NCBI RefSeq assembly: GCF_900100075.1
Contig: NZ_FNEG01000001.1
Coordinates: 62,001-126,000, forward strand
Direction of reading: 5' to 3'
DNA length: 64,000 nucleotides
Source of the DNA: Chryseobacterium jejuense
Lineage (GTDB): Bacteria; Bacteroidota; Bacteroidia; Flavobacteriales; Weeksellaceae
Shown: positions 16,095 through 24,396 of the stretch, piece after piece
Numbering within the stretch: the stretch's first letter is position 1
Layout of the letters: each line of letters starts with the position of its first letter
Position numbers and translations under genes: made by a program
Notes under the pieces: generated by a model
Databases searched by the model: none
The model's input: the letters and a program-made list of their open reading frames with translations, nothing else
What the model was told of the DNA's origin: nothing

Positions 16095-17117
16095 ATGGGA
16101 AGACTATATCTGAATAAAAAGACTGAGGCTGGTCTGCACATCTTATTTTGGCTGTTGACTCTGTACTTTATGCTAGTGGGCAAGCCGCTTTCTTTCGAAA
16201 TACCGGAACTGGATCTATTCTTTAAAACTTATACTATAGTTTTTGTGCTAACCTTTTATTTCAATTATGTTGTGGTGATGCCAAGAATTTTCAAGGATTT
16301 TAAATGGATAAAACTATTAGCAGGAATTATCATTACTTATCTTTTCTTTACATTAACCCGATTTGTGATTGAACAGATTCTGACAGATTGGTGGCTAGGG
16401 AAGGTGAATTACACAAACCCGGTCTTAGGAAGCTATCTTTTAGATAACCTAGCCTACACTAGCAAACCCATTATTTTTAGTTCATTTTTATGGTTAATTG
16501 TTCATGTGATACGGTTGCTGGAATATAATAAAGTGATTCTGGAAGAACAGAAAAATACGGAGATCAAATTCCTTAAAGCGCAGATCAATCCCCATTTTAT
16601 TTTCAATACTTTGAATAATATCTATTCAATGGTTCATTTTCAATCTCCGGAATCTCTTTCTGCTATTGAAAAACTGAGCAGTATTATGCGTTTTACCACT
16701 TATGAGGCTCAAAAAGAACATATCGCCCTGTCTGAAGAGCTGGATTATATAAAAGCTTATATAGAACTGGAAGAATTAAGACATTATGAAAATAATATCG
16801 TAAAATGGCAGTCTGGAATTAAAGATGAAAAACAAAGAATAGCACCGTATATTCTGTCACCATTAATAGAAAATGCCTTAAAACATGGGGCTTATTCAGA
16901 AAAAGATCCCATTGGAATCAATATAATTTCTGATGATAAAAGTCTGAATTTTGAAGTCATTAATTCCATAGGAAATAAAAAAACGGATAAATTGGGCGGC
17001 ATCGGTCTTGATAATCTTAAAAACAGGTTAGATATGCTGTATCATGGTAAATATAAACTGGAAACCATCCGTCTTGAAAATAAATTTAAAGCACTCATAC
17101 AAATTCAACTTTCATGA
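16095..17117 (+). CDS. LytS-type sensor histidine kinase
   Basis: A 340-residue membrane kinase. Four hydrophobic segments (about 12-30, 42-62, 72-92 and 122-142) form a simple membrane anchor or sensor. It is followed by a His_kinase domain with the phospho-acceptor H167 in INPHFIFNTLNNIYSM and a divergent ATPase with NALKHGAYS and LGGIGLDNLKNRL. The response regulator gene overlaps its end by 4 nt (ATGA), so the two are translated together. It is divergent from an outer-membrane receptor gene 144 nt away, a plausible target. The signal sensed is unknown. Confidence 0.92.
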   Translation: MGRLYLNKKTEAGLHILFWLLTLYFMLVGKPLSFEIPELDLFFKTYTIVFVLTFYFNYVVVMPRIFKDFKWIKLLAGIIITYLFFTLTRFVIEQILTDWWLGKVNYTNPVLGSYLLDNLAYTSKPIIFSSFLWLIVHVIRLLEYNKVILEEQKNTEIKFLKAQINPHFIFNTLNNIYSMVHFQSPESLSAIEKLSSIMRFTTYEAQKEHIALSEELDYIKAYIELEELRHYENNIVKWQSGIKDEKQRIAPYILSPLIENALKHGAYSEKDPIGINIISDDKSLNFEVINSIGNKKTDKLGGIGLDNLKNRLDMLYHGKYKLETIRLENKFKALIQIQLS

Positions 17118-17818
17118 AACAAAAGATCAATTGTATTATCCTTGATGATGAACCCTTTGCAGTAAGGCTTTTGAATGATTATGCCATAAAAACGGATCTG
17201 CTGAATATCATTTATGCCGGAAGTGATGTGTATGAAGTGATGAAATTATTGGGTTCAGAAAATATAGACCTTATTTTTATTGATATTCAGATGCCTGAAC
17301 TTACAGGAATTGAAATGATGAAAATGTTCAATAAGAATCATAATTTTATTGTCACCACGGCCTATGCTGAATATGCGTTGGAAGCTTTTGATTTTCATGT
17401 GGTAGATTTTTTACTGAAGCCCATTACTTTCAATCGTTTTTATCAGGGAGTTCAGAAATTTATACAATGGCAGCAAGCATTCATTCCTGAGCCGCAGATG
17501 GATCATCTTTTTGTACGATCAGACAGAAAATACTACAAAATAGCCTTTGATGAAATAATTTATATTGAAGGATTGAAAGATTATATCAGAATTCATACCA
17601 TCAACGATAAAATCATGGTGCTGGAAAATATGAAAGATATCTTAGAGAAACTTCCGGAAAACAGGTTTATGCGTATTCATAGGTCTTACATCATCGCGAC
17701 TGATAAAATCAAAGTCATTGAAGGAAACAGAATCCAGATGAGAAACCAGGACTTTGTCACTGTAGGAGAAACCTACCGGAAACCTTTCTCAGAATGGATT
17801 GAAACCAGTGGTAGATAA
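17114..17818 (+). CDS. LytTR response regulator
   Basis: A 234-residue regulator: receiver domain at about 1-120 with acidic pocket D11-D12, phospho-acceptor D57 in FIDIQMPELTG and K at LLKPIT, then a LytTR DNA-binding domain at about 135-230 (YIEGLKDYIRIHT, FMRIHRSYIIATDKI). The start overlaps the kinase stop. LytTR regulators bind paired direct repeats, but I could not identify such sites in the 144-nt divergent region by eye. Confidence 0.93.
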   Translation: MKQKINCIILDDEPFAVRLLNDYAIKTDLLNIIYAGSDVYEVMKLLGSENIDLIFIDIQMPELTGIEMMKMFNKNHNFIVTTAYAEYALEAFDFHVVDFLLKPITFNRFYQGVQKFIQWQQAFIPEPQMDHLFVRSDRKYYKIAFDEIIYIEGLKDYIRIHTINDKIMVLENMKDILEKLPENRFMRIHRSYIIATDKIKVIEGNRIQMRNQDFVTVGETYRKPFSEWIETSGR

Positions 17819-17843
17819 AATTAGACCAGAAATAGATATAAAT

Positions 17844-17894
17844 AGCTCTTGCTTAACAAGAAAATCTGCTAAATCAGCAAAATCTGCGAGAGCT
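17844..17894. repeat. AATCTGCGAGAGCT-type repeat
   Basis: AGCTCT at 17844-17849 pairs with AGAGCT at 17889-17894. Between them are three near-copies of AATCTGC (aaaatctgctaaatcagcaa, aatctgcgag). It lies between the regulator gene and the convergent hydrolase gene. Confidence 0.6.
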
Positions 17895-18826
17895 TATCTA
17901 CAATGCTTCAACATCCAATCATAAATCTCACTCAGCACCTGCTCCCGTATCTCCTCATTTAAAATCTCATGACGCATTTCCGGATAAATCTTTGCATCCA
18001 CATCCTGAAATCCATCAGCCTTTAAGTGGTTGACGGTAAGCATTACTCCTTTACTAAAATCTCCAATCGGATCATTTTGTCCACTTACAAACAGAAAAGG
18101 AAATGATGGAGAAATAGAAGCTGCCCAATTTCTTGTCGTTGCTCTTTTATAAACCGTAAACAGGGTATAAAAAGCATTGTGTGTAAAAGGAATTCCACAC
18201 AAATTATCCTGTTCAAAAGCTCTTCTGTTCTTAGGATTAATGCTGAGCCAGCTCGTATCACCAAAGTCTTTATCCTTTTTAAATTTCTTATTGTTAACCT
18301 TAGTAAAAACAGAATTTAAAAAAGTACGATGATGGGGTGCAATCCTATTGGCTAATGACAAATAGCCTCTTAATGCATCAATTCCCGGTAAAGGACCACC
18401 GGTTCCGGTTATAATAGCTCCTGTAAATTTACTGCTGGCTTTCTGAAGAAGACAACGGGTAATAAATGATCCCATAGAATGTCCCATAATAAAATGAGGA
18501 ATATCTGGATATTGTTCTGCAAGATGGTCTGCTATCATTTCTGCATCAACAATCAGTCTTTCATCTGGTTTGTTAAGCTGGAAAAAACCAATCTCGTTTT
18601 TATCTTTTACAGATTTTCCGTGGCCCAAATGGTCATAGGTGATGACAGCAACTCCATGATTAGCAAAATATTCTGCTATTTCCGTATACCTTCCACTGTG
18701 TTCCTGCATGCCGTGTACGATGAGGAGGGTGGCTTTTGCGGTTTCTGGAGTAAACAGATTGTAGAAAAGCTGGGACTCACTGTTTATTTTTGATGGTAGA
18801 TATGCTGATGTTCGGAATGAAGCCAT
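17894..18826 (-). CDS. alpha/beta hydrolase, monoacylglycerol-lipase-like
   Basis: A 310-residue soluble alpha/beta hydrolase of the Hydrolase_4 type. Visible elements are HGMQEHSGRY (about 38-47, oxyanion region), DHLGHGKS, the nucleophile elbow GHSMGSF (about 114-120), an acidic residue in SGQNDPIGDFSKG and a terminal histidine in EMRHEILNE. This is the pattern of lysophospholipases and monoacylglycerol lipases; the actual ester substrate is not known. No signal peptide is present. The secreted-protein gene lies 16 nt upstream on the same strand. Confidence 0.85.
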   Translation of the reverse strand: MASFRTSAYLPSKINSESQLFYNLFTPETAKATLLIVHGMQEHSGRYTEIAEYFANHGVAVITYDHLGHGKSVKDKNEIGFFQLNKPDERLIVDAEMIADHLAEQYPDIPHFIMGHSMGSFITRCLLQKASSKFTGAIITGTGGPLPGIDALRGYLSLANRIAPHHRTFLNSVFTKVNNKKFKKDKDFGDTSWLSINPKNRRAFEQDNLCGIPFTHNAFYTLFTVYKRATTRNWAASISPSFPFLFVSGQNDPIGDFSKGVMLTVNHLKADGFQDVDAKIYPEMRHEILNEEIREQVLSEIYDWMLKHCR

Positions 18827-18842
18827 AAAGAATGTTTAAATA

Positions 18843-19427
18843 TTATTTGATTTTGATTTCAGGGATTTTATAGTTTCCTACCGCTTCAATTAATTGAGAA
18901 GAATTAGTTTTTAAGTTTTTGAAAAATTGATCCATATTTTCTTTATACCCTCTTTGGCTTATAGCGAAAAGTAAAAGTCCATTATTTTTACTATTCGTAA
19001 CGATTTTGTAACGGTAGACATTCCTTTCAGCGATTAGGATTTCCTTTCCATCTTTCGAGTTCTCACTAATTAAAAAGTCTAAAATATATTCTCCATCCTT
19101 TTCAAGAACTTGGTAATTGACAATCGGATTATTTTTTTTCATTTCTTCAAGCTCAGTTATTTTATGGTCAATAACTTCCTTAAGTTTAAACTCTCCTTTT
19201 ACAAAGTCAATCAGGACCATGCTATTGTATTTGTTAATGTTTTCCTTGGGTTCTATATACTCTTGTTTGAAGTACACATCATTGGGATGTGAGCTCCAAG
19301 CCAAATTATAAACCTTTTGTCCTATGTTGATAGGCCCGGGTATTCCTAAATATTCTTGCACTTTATCTTGTGCTTTTAAACAAAATATGGGGATTACCAG
19401 AAACAAGAAGAGTATTTTAGATTTCAT
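18843..19427 (-). CDS. secreted protein of unknown function
   Basis: A 194-residue protein with a clear signal peptide (MKSKILFLFLVIPIFCLKAQ, cleavage after KAQ). The mature part is about 175 residues, lysine-rich, with segments such as LIDFVKGEFKLKEVIDHKI and YRYKIVTNSKNNGLLLFAIS, probably an alpha/beta fold. I do not recognise the family. It precedes the hydrolase gene by 16 nt and may share its transcript. The 281-nt region upstream, up to purA, is AT-rich with no other gene seen apart from the purA promoter. Confidence 0.7.
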   Translation of the reverse strand: MKSKILFLFLVIPIFCLKAQDKVQEYLGIPGPINIGQKVYNLAWSSHPNDVYFKQEYIEPKENINKYNSMVLIDFVKGEFKLKEVIDHKITELEEMKKNNPIVNYQVLEKDGEYILDFLISENSKDGKEILIAERNVYRYKIVTNSKNNGLLLFAISQRGYKENMDQFFKNLKTNSSQLIEAVGNYKIPEIKIK

Positions 19428-19651
19428 TGTAAGTTTATCTTATAGTAAATATAAACTATTTTGAATAAATATAAAAGGAAACTTATCTTCTAGAGTTGTA
19501 ACTTTATTCCTTATTTGATAAGCTCTGAACTCTTTCTGTAAATTATATTTGAGGTGTATTCCATGCTGTGTTAATTACTCAATACAGATAATTATTTCTA
19601 TGTTTTAGTCTTATGATTTTCACCCACTCCAAAAATAAGTTCCCCTATAAT

Positions 19652-19682
19652 TTGGCTGTCATTTTTTTTAAAAGTAATTTTG
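19652..19682 (+). promoter_or_regulatory. promoter of purA
   Basis: TTG at 19652-19654, a 20-nt spacer and TAATTTTG at 19675-19682 form a textbook Bacteroidota housekeeping promoter 26 nt before the ATG. Confidence 0.8.
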
Positions 19683-19708
19683 CACGAATCTTAAAACAAA
19701 AGTAAAAT

Positions 19709-20995
19709 ATGTCAACTTATGTAGTTGTAGGTCTTCAGTATGGAGATGAAGGTAAAGGTAAAATCACGGATGTTTTATCAGCAAAATCAGACTATGTAGT
19801 ACGTTTCCAAGGGGGAGACAACGCAGGTCACACGGTTTATGTTGGTGAAGAAAAATTCGTTCTACACCTTCTTCCTTCAGGAGTTCTTCAATGCAAAGGG
19901 AAATGTATCATTGCGAACGGAGTAGTGGTAAACCCTAAGTCTTTTATTAGAGAAGTTGGTCAGATCGAGAGTAAAAACTTGAGAACAGATCACATTTTTA
20001 TTAGCAGAAGAGCGCATGTTATCATGCCTTACCACATCCTTTTGGATACTTACCGTGAAGAGGAACACGGCGGAACTCAGATCGGAACCACCAAAAAAGG
20101 AATCGGACCTTGTTATGAAGATAAAATTGCAAGAGTCGGGATCAGAATGGTTGATCTATTAAACCCTGAGATTTTAAGAGATAAAATTGAGAAAAACTTA
20201 AAAGTTAAAAACTCTCTTTTTGAAAAATATTACGGAAAACCAGCTTTAGACGTTGAAGAAATCTACAATGAATATTTAGAGATCGGAAAGCAGCTTCAGG
20301 ATAGAATCGTTGATACTGAATTAGAGCTTAACGAAGCGATTAGAGACGGTAAAAACGTTTTATTTGAAGGAGCACAGGCATTAATGCTTGATATCGATTT
20401 CGGAACGTATCCATACGTAACTTCATCTTCTCCATCTACAGGAGGAGTTTGTTCAGGAGCAGGAGTTCCACCAACATCACTTCAAAACCTGATTGGTGTT
20501 GCAAAAGCATACTGTACAAGAGTAGGAAACGGACCTTTCCCATCTGAATTAGATAACGAACTGGGTGAGAAAATCAGACAGATCGGAGGTGAATTCGGAG
20601 CAACTACAGGGAGACCAAGAAGAACTGGTTGGTTAGACCTTGTTTCTTTAAAGCATGCTTGTATGATTAACGGAATCAATAACCTTGTGATTACTAAACT
20701 AGACGTTCTTACAGGAATTGAAAACCTTAAAATCGTTACGCATTACAAAACTGAAGACGGAAAAATTATCGATTACTTTACTTCGTCAACAGAGAAGTTA
20801 TACAACTATGAGCCAATCTACCAGGATTTACCAGGTTGGGCGGAAGATATCACAAAAGCTAGAAGCTACGATGAACTTCCTGACAATGCTCAGAAATACA
20901 TCGAGTTTATCGAGAAATACTTAGGAATTAATGTATACTTAGTTTCTGTAGGTCCTGAAAGAAGTCAGAACATCATCAGAAAAGAATTATTCTAA
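19709..20995 (+). CDS. purA: adenylosuccinate synthetase
   Basis: A 428-residue cytosolic enzyme that makes adenylosuccinate from IMP, aspartate and GTP, the first committed step to AMP. The N-terminal VVGLQYGDEGKGKITD (residues 5-20) holds the catalytic Asp and the phosphate loop. Also visible are GGDNAGHTVY with the catalytic His, TTKKGIGP, FEGAQALMLDIDFGTYP, the ATTGRPRRTGWLD loop that binds aspartate, and the guanine-site TKLDVLTG. Length and motifs are fully normal. It is monocistronic with its own promoter and a strong terminator. Confidence 0.97.
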   Translation: MSTYVVVGLQYGDEGKGKITDVLSAKSDYVVRFQGGDNAGHTVYVGEEKFVLHLLPSGVLQCKGKCIIANGVVVNPKSFIREVGQIESKNLRTDHIFISRRAHVIMPYHILLDTYREEEHGGTQIGTTKKGIGPCYEDKIARVGIRMVDLLNPEILRDKIEKNLKVKNSLFEKYYGKPALDVEEIYNEYLEIGKQLQDRIVDTELELNEAIRDGKNVLFEGAQALMLDIDFGTYPYVTSSSPSTGGVCSGAGVPPTSLQNLIGVAKAYCTRVGNGPFPSELDNELGEKIRQIGGEFGATTGRPRRTGWLDLVSLKHACMINGINNLVITKLDVLTGIENLKIVTHYKTEDGKIIDYFTSSTEKLYNYEPIYQDLPGWAEDITKARSYDELPDNAQKYIEFIEKYLGINVYLVSVGPERSQNIIRKELF

Positions 20996-21019
20996 TATTC
21001 TTAGACTATATAATAACAG

Positions 21020-21050
21020 AGAGACTATCATTGGATAGTCTCTTTTTTTG
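21020..21050 (+). terminator. terminator of purA
   Basis: A perfect 10-bp stem AGAGACTATC / GATAGTCTCT (21020-21029 with 21034-21043), loop ATTG, then a run of Ts. Confidence 0.9.
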
Positions 21051-21055
21051 TTGGC

Positions 21056-21090
21056 TATCCATGTCAAGGTTCAAAACCTTGACATGGATA
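21056..21090. repeat. 16-bp perfect palindromic repeat
   Basis: TATCCATGTCAAGGTT (21056-21071) and AACCTTGACATGGATA (21075-21090) are exact reverse complements around a 3-nt spacer. It sits right behind the purA terminator, has no T tract of its own and looks like a separate palindromic element. Confidence 0.75.
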
Positions 21091-21157
21091 ATACGGATAA
21101 TAATGTACTATCAAAATATTGATGTTAATGAAAACCGTTATATTTAAATCTTAATAT

Positions 21158-21457
21158 ATGAATCAAATGGAAAATAATAGAGTGCCCCAATCTACAATGA
21201 ACAATATTGTAATAAGCTTATACTTTACTATTGCATATGCTGTTTTAATAGGTGTTTATTTAGGATTTCCAATAGATCTTCATAATAATTTTCTATTGAA
21301 ATTGTTTATTGTTTGCAGCTTATTATTTAGTGTTGCCGGTATTTATTTTGCTGCTAAAAGTTATAAAAGAGCAAAGATCAGTTCAGTTATTCTCATTATC
21401 ATCAATGCGCTGGCATTATTAATACCATTGATTATGCTGTTGATGATTTTTACATAA
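21158..21457 (+). CDS. small membrane protein of unknown function
   Basis: A 99-residue protein with three predicted membrane helices: about 18-38 (VISLYFTIAYAVLIGVYLGF), 46-66 (LLKLFIVCSLLFSVAGIYFA) and 76-97 (VILIIINALALLIPLIML). The N-terminal 15 residues are polar. No family is recognised. It stands alone between purA and the TonB gene, in an AT-rich stretch typical of poorly conserved small membrane proteins. Confidence 0.6.
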   Translation: MNQMENNRVPQSTMNNIVISLYFTIAYAVLIGVYLGFPIDLHNNFLLKLFIVCSLLFSVAGIYFAAKSYKRAKISSVILIIINALALLIPLIMLLMIFT

Positions 21458-21653
21458 TCCAATACTTTGATGAATTTTAGGTGTATATTTTTACTATTTG
21501 AAATGTTAAATTTTAAACATTTTCATAAAATTTTATAATATTATGTTGTTTTGGTAAAATTCTGGCAAATCTTTTGATATTGAAACATTGCTTATCGATA
21601 AGAACTAACAGAACTAATAATCACATTTTTTAACAGTTTAAATAGTAATAGTG

Positions 21654-22499
21654 ATGAAACACCAGAATCAGAACCAGGAATTTCGTTTTAACGAAGTTCT
21701 TTTTGAACACCGCAACAAAGAATACGGTGCCTATGTATTAAGAAACGAATCAGATAGAATACTAACCAAAGCACTTTTTATAGGAGCAAGCCTAATGGCT
21801 GCTGTATCCATTACGCCAGCTGTAATTTCTGCATTCAAAGCTCCGGTTATCCAGCAAACTACTTGTGGTATTGGACCAATTAACATTCAGGATGTAGATA
21901 CTCCAGAGGTAATACCTCCCGTGACGATTACACCTGTAAAACCAGCAACTGCTCCAGATACAAAAACATTTGACAGTACAGTGCCTACACCATCAAGAAA
22001 TGCTCAGGATAATGTAAAGAATGATCCCATTCCAGATGACGCTGTAGCTGGCTTTAAAAATGATTTTAAAGGCGATGTAGTACCTCAAAATACGTATGTA
22101 CCAACAACCGCACCTACAGGGCCGGTAATTAATACGCCGCCACCAACCATTCAGGAGCCGGTGGATAAAAATAAAATTGTAGAAGCTGGAGAACTTGGGG
22201 TAGAAGCCAATTTCAAAGGCGGAATAGACTCTTTCAGAAATAAAGTCATGAATAACTTCGATGGTTCAGGAGTTGAATCAGAAGACATCGTAAAAACGAC
22301 GGTTACATTCATTGTAGAAATGGATGGAACAATTTCAGGGGTAAAAGCTAACGGAACCAATGCCGATTTTAATAATGAGGCAATCAGAACAGTGAAGTCA
22401 ATTTCAAACAAAGGAACCTGGATTCCTGCCAAAAATAAAAAAGGTGAATTTGTGAGAAGTTACTTCAAATTTCCAATCTCCATGAAGTTTGATAATTAA
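21654..22499 (+). CDS. TonB family energy transducer
   Basis: A 281-residue protein with a cytoplasmic N-terminus (FRFNEVLFEHRNKEYGAYVLR, a common Bacteroidota TonB start), one membrane helix at about 38-58, a long Pro/Thr-rich periplasmic spacer (TPEVIPPVTITPVKP and so on, about 80-190) and a C-terminal TonB domain at about 200-281 (VTFIVEMDGTISGVKANGT, KFPISMKF). It transmits proton-motive force to outer-membrane receptors, of which two are encoded in this window. The frame also allows a GTG one codon earlier; the ATG is preferred. A hairpin at 22523 ends the gene. Confidence 0.88.
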   Translation: MKHQNQNQEFRFNEVLFEHRNKEYGAYVLRNESDRILTKALFIGASLMAAVSITPAVISAFKAPVIQQTTCGIGPINIQDVDTPEVIPPVTITPVKPATAPDTKTFDSTVPTPSRNAQDNVKNDPIPDDAVAGFKNDFKGDVVPQNTYVPTTAPTGPVINTPPPTIQEPVDKNKIVEAGELGVEANFKGGIDSFRNKVMNNFDGSGVESEDIVKTTVTFIVEMDGTISGVKANGTNADFNNEAIRTVKSISNKGTWIPAKNKKGEFVRSYFKFPISMKFDN

Positions 22500-22522
22500 T
22501 ATCAAAAATCAATTTTTAATAG

Positions 22523-22560
22523 TTATCCACAAAGATTTTTTTTTGTGGATAATTTTTTTT
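22523..22560 (+). terminator. terminator of the TonB gene; arms are perfect DnaA-box sequences
   Basis: TTATCCACAAA (22523-22533) pairs with TTTGTGGATAA (22542-22552), followed by eight Ts, a good terminator. Each arm contains the perfect DnaA box TTATCCACA, in inverted orientation, directly upstream of parAB in an AT-rich spacer. Whether DnaA uses it cannot be decided from sequence. Confidence 0.7.
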
Positions 22561-22636
22561 ATCGCTAAATTGCTTATTAACAATATTTTAACTCAATTTT
22601 GATTTTCCCCATCTATCGGGAGCAAAGAAAAAAGTG

Positions 22637-22644
22637 TATTTTTG
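22637..22644 (+). promoter_or_regulatory. -7 promoter element (TATTTTTG) of parA
   Basis: TATTTTTG fits TAnnTTTG 18 nt before the ATG at 22663. Its terminal TTG creates a false in-frame start at 22642. Confidence 0.6.
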
Positions 22645-22662
22645 AAACTTAAAGTTCTAATA

Positions 22663-23436
22663 ATGGCAAAAATCATAGGTATTGCTAATCAAAAAGGTGG
22701 AGTAGGAAAAACTACTACAGCCGTAAACTTAGCAGCAGCATTAGGAGTATTGGAAAAAAAAATATTGATCATTGACGCTGACCCTCAGGCTAATGCTACA
22801 TCTGGTTTGGGAGTAGAAGATGTTCAGTATTCCACATATAATCTACTGGAGCATAGCGCAGAGACAAGAGTTTGTATCAAAAGAACGGCAACGCCGAATC
22901 TGGATATTATTCCATCACATATTGATCTGGTAGCAGCAGAGATCGAATTGGTAGACAAGGAAGATCGTGAATATATGCTGAAAAAGGCTTTAGCCAGTGT
23001 AAGAGATGATTATGATTATATTATCATAGACTGTGCACCAAGTTTAGGTTTGATTACAGTGAATGCTCTTACAGCAGCAGATTCTGTGATTATCCCAATC
23101 CAATGCGAGTATTTTGCATTAGAAGGACTTGGAAAACTTTTGAACACCGTTAAAAACGTTCAGAAGATCCATAATAAAGATCTTGGAATAGAAGGTCTTC
23201 TTCTTACCATGTATGACAGCAGATTGAGACTATCTAACCAGGTAGTGGAAGAAGTAAATCTTCATTTCCCGGAAATGGTTTTTGAAACCATCATCAGCAG
23301 AAACGTAAGATTGAGTGAAGCGCCAAGCTTCGGAGAAAGTATCCTGAACTATGATGCAGAAAGTAAAGGAGCAGTTCAGTACATTCAGTTAGCTGAAGAA
23401 GTTCTTTTAAAGAACGAAAACTTAATAAAGAATTAA
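22663..23436 (+). CDS. parA: chromosome partitioning ATPase ParA (Soj)
   Basis: A 257-residue Walker-type ATPase that with ParB segregates chromosome origins. The deviant Walker A IANQKGGVGKTTTAVN is at about 6-21, A' motif IIDADPQANAT follows, and Walker B is YIIIDCAPSLGL at about 110-121. The chain lacks the extra N-terminal DNA-binding domain of plasmid ParAs, consistent with a chromosomal copy. The open frame begins at a TTG (22642) belonging to the promoter, so MAKIIGIANQ at 22663 is chosen. parB follows after a 69-nt spacer containing a word-type repeat. Confidence 0.95.
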   Translation: MAKIIGIANQKGGVGKTTTAVNLAAALGVLEKKILIIDADPQANATSGLGVEDVQYSTYNLLEHSAETRVCIKRTATPNLDIIPSHIDLVAAEIELVDKEDREYMLKKALASVRDDYDYIIIDCAPSLGLITVNALTAADSVIIPIQCEYFALEGLGKLLNTVKNVQKIHNKDLGIEGLLLTMYDSRLRLSNQVVEEVNLHFPEMVFETIISRNVRLSEAPSFGESILNYDAESKGAVQYIQLAEEVLLKNENLIKN

Positions 23437-23437
23437 A

Positions 23438-23503
23438 TTAATAATAAATGGCCAATGAGTGCATGCTAGCCATCACTTACCAAACATCATTTATCAATTA
23501 TAT
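23438..23503. repeat. word-type repeat between parA and parB
   Basis: The left arm, around aataaatggccaatgagtgc, and the right arm, around catcacttaccaaacatcat and tatcaattat, are rough reverse complements built from ATGA/TCAT words. It interrupts an otherwise tight operon. Confidence 0.5.
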
Positions 23504-23505
23504 CT

Positions 23506-24396
23506 ATGAAGGACAAAAAAAGAGCTATGGGACGCGGCTTGGGCGCCATTTTAAGTGCAGAATCCAAAGCAACTGTAAATTCCGCTACCGATGAGGGAGC
23601 AGATAAGTTTGTGGGAAATATTGTAGAAGTTGCGCTTGAAGATATATATCCGAACCCAACGCAGCCGAGAACTTATTTTGATGAAAAAGCATTAGAAGAA
23701 TTAGCACAGTCTATTAAAAACTTAGGGATCATTCAGCCGATTACCTTAAGAAAAGACGGTGAAAAATTTGAGATCATATCCGGGGAAAGACGTTACAGAG
23801 CAAGTAAAATTGCTGGTTTAACAACGGTTCCTGCTTACATCCGTTTGGTAAATGACCAGGAGCTTCTTGAGATGGCTCTTGTGGAAAACATCCAGAGAGA
23901 AGATCTTGATGCGATTGAAATTGCTCTTACTTATCACAGGCTATTGGAAGAAATCGGTCTTACTCAGGAAAATCTAAGCCAGAGAATAGGAAAGGATAGA
24001 AGTACCATTACCAATTCAATCAGACTTTTAAGATTGAATCCGGATATTCAGAATGCCATTAGAAGCGGTGAAATTTCTGCAGGACACGGTAGAGCAATCA
24101 TTAGTGTTGAAAGTGAAGAAGATCAACAGGTTTTATTCGATCTTATCATCAAAGAAAAATTAAATGTTCGTCAGGCTGAACAGGCTGCGGCAGCATTAAA
24201 AAATCCAAAGTCTGCAGCCGCTAAAAAAGTAAATGCAGAACTTTCCAATAACTATAAAAGAGCCCAGAAGACTATCGCTGACATCCTGGATGTAAAAGTG
24301 GAAATCAAGGCTTCTGGAAATGGTAAAAAAGGTAAAATTGTTCTGGACTTCAAGAATGAAGAAGAGCTGGAATATATTTTATCCCATATTAAATAA
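23506..24396 (+). CDS. parB: chromosome partitioning protein ParB (Spo0J)
   Basis: A 296-residue DNA-binding CTPase that loads at parS sites. The N-terminal RAMGRGLGAILS is typical. The ParB/Srx domain at about 40-130 shows NPTQPRTYFDEKALEELAQSI and the CTP-binding GERRYRASK and ENIQREDLD. An HTH follows at about 150-200 (LSQRIGKDRSTITNSIRLLRL, SAGHGRAI), with a dimerisation domain at the end. The next gene starts directly after the stop. I did not find a parS-like TGTTTCACGTGAAACA in the window by eye. Confidence 0.95.
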   Translation: MKDKKRAMGRGLGAILSAESKATVNSATDEGADKFVGNIVEVALEDIYPNPTQPRTYFDEKALEELAQSIKNLGIIQPITLRKDGEKFEIISGERRYRASKIAGLTTVPAYIRLVNDQELLEMALVENIQREDLDAIEIALTYHRLLEEIGLTQENLSQRIGKDRSTITNSIRLLRLNPDIQNAIRSGEISAGHGRAIISVESEEDQQVLFDLIIKEKLNVRQAEQAAAALKNPKSAAAKKVNAELSNNYKRAQKTIADILDVKVEIKASGNGKKGKIVLDFKNEEELEYILSHIK

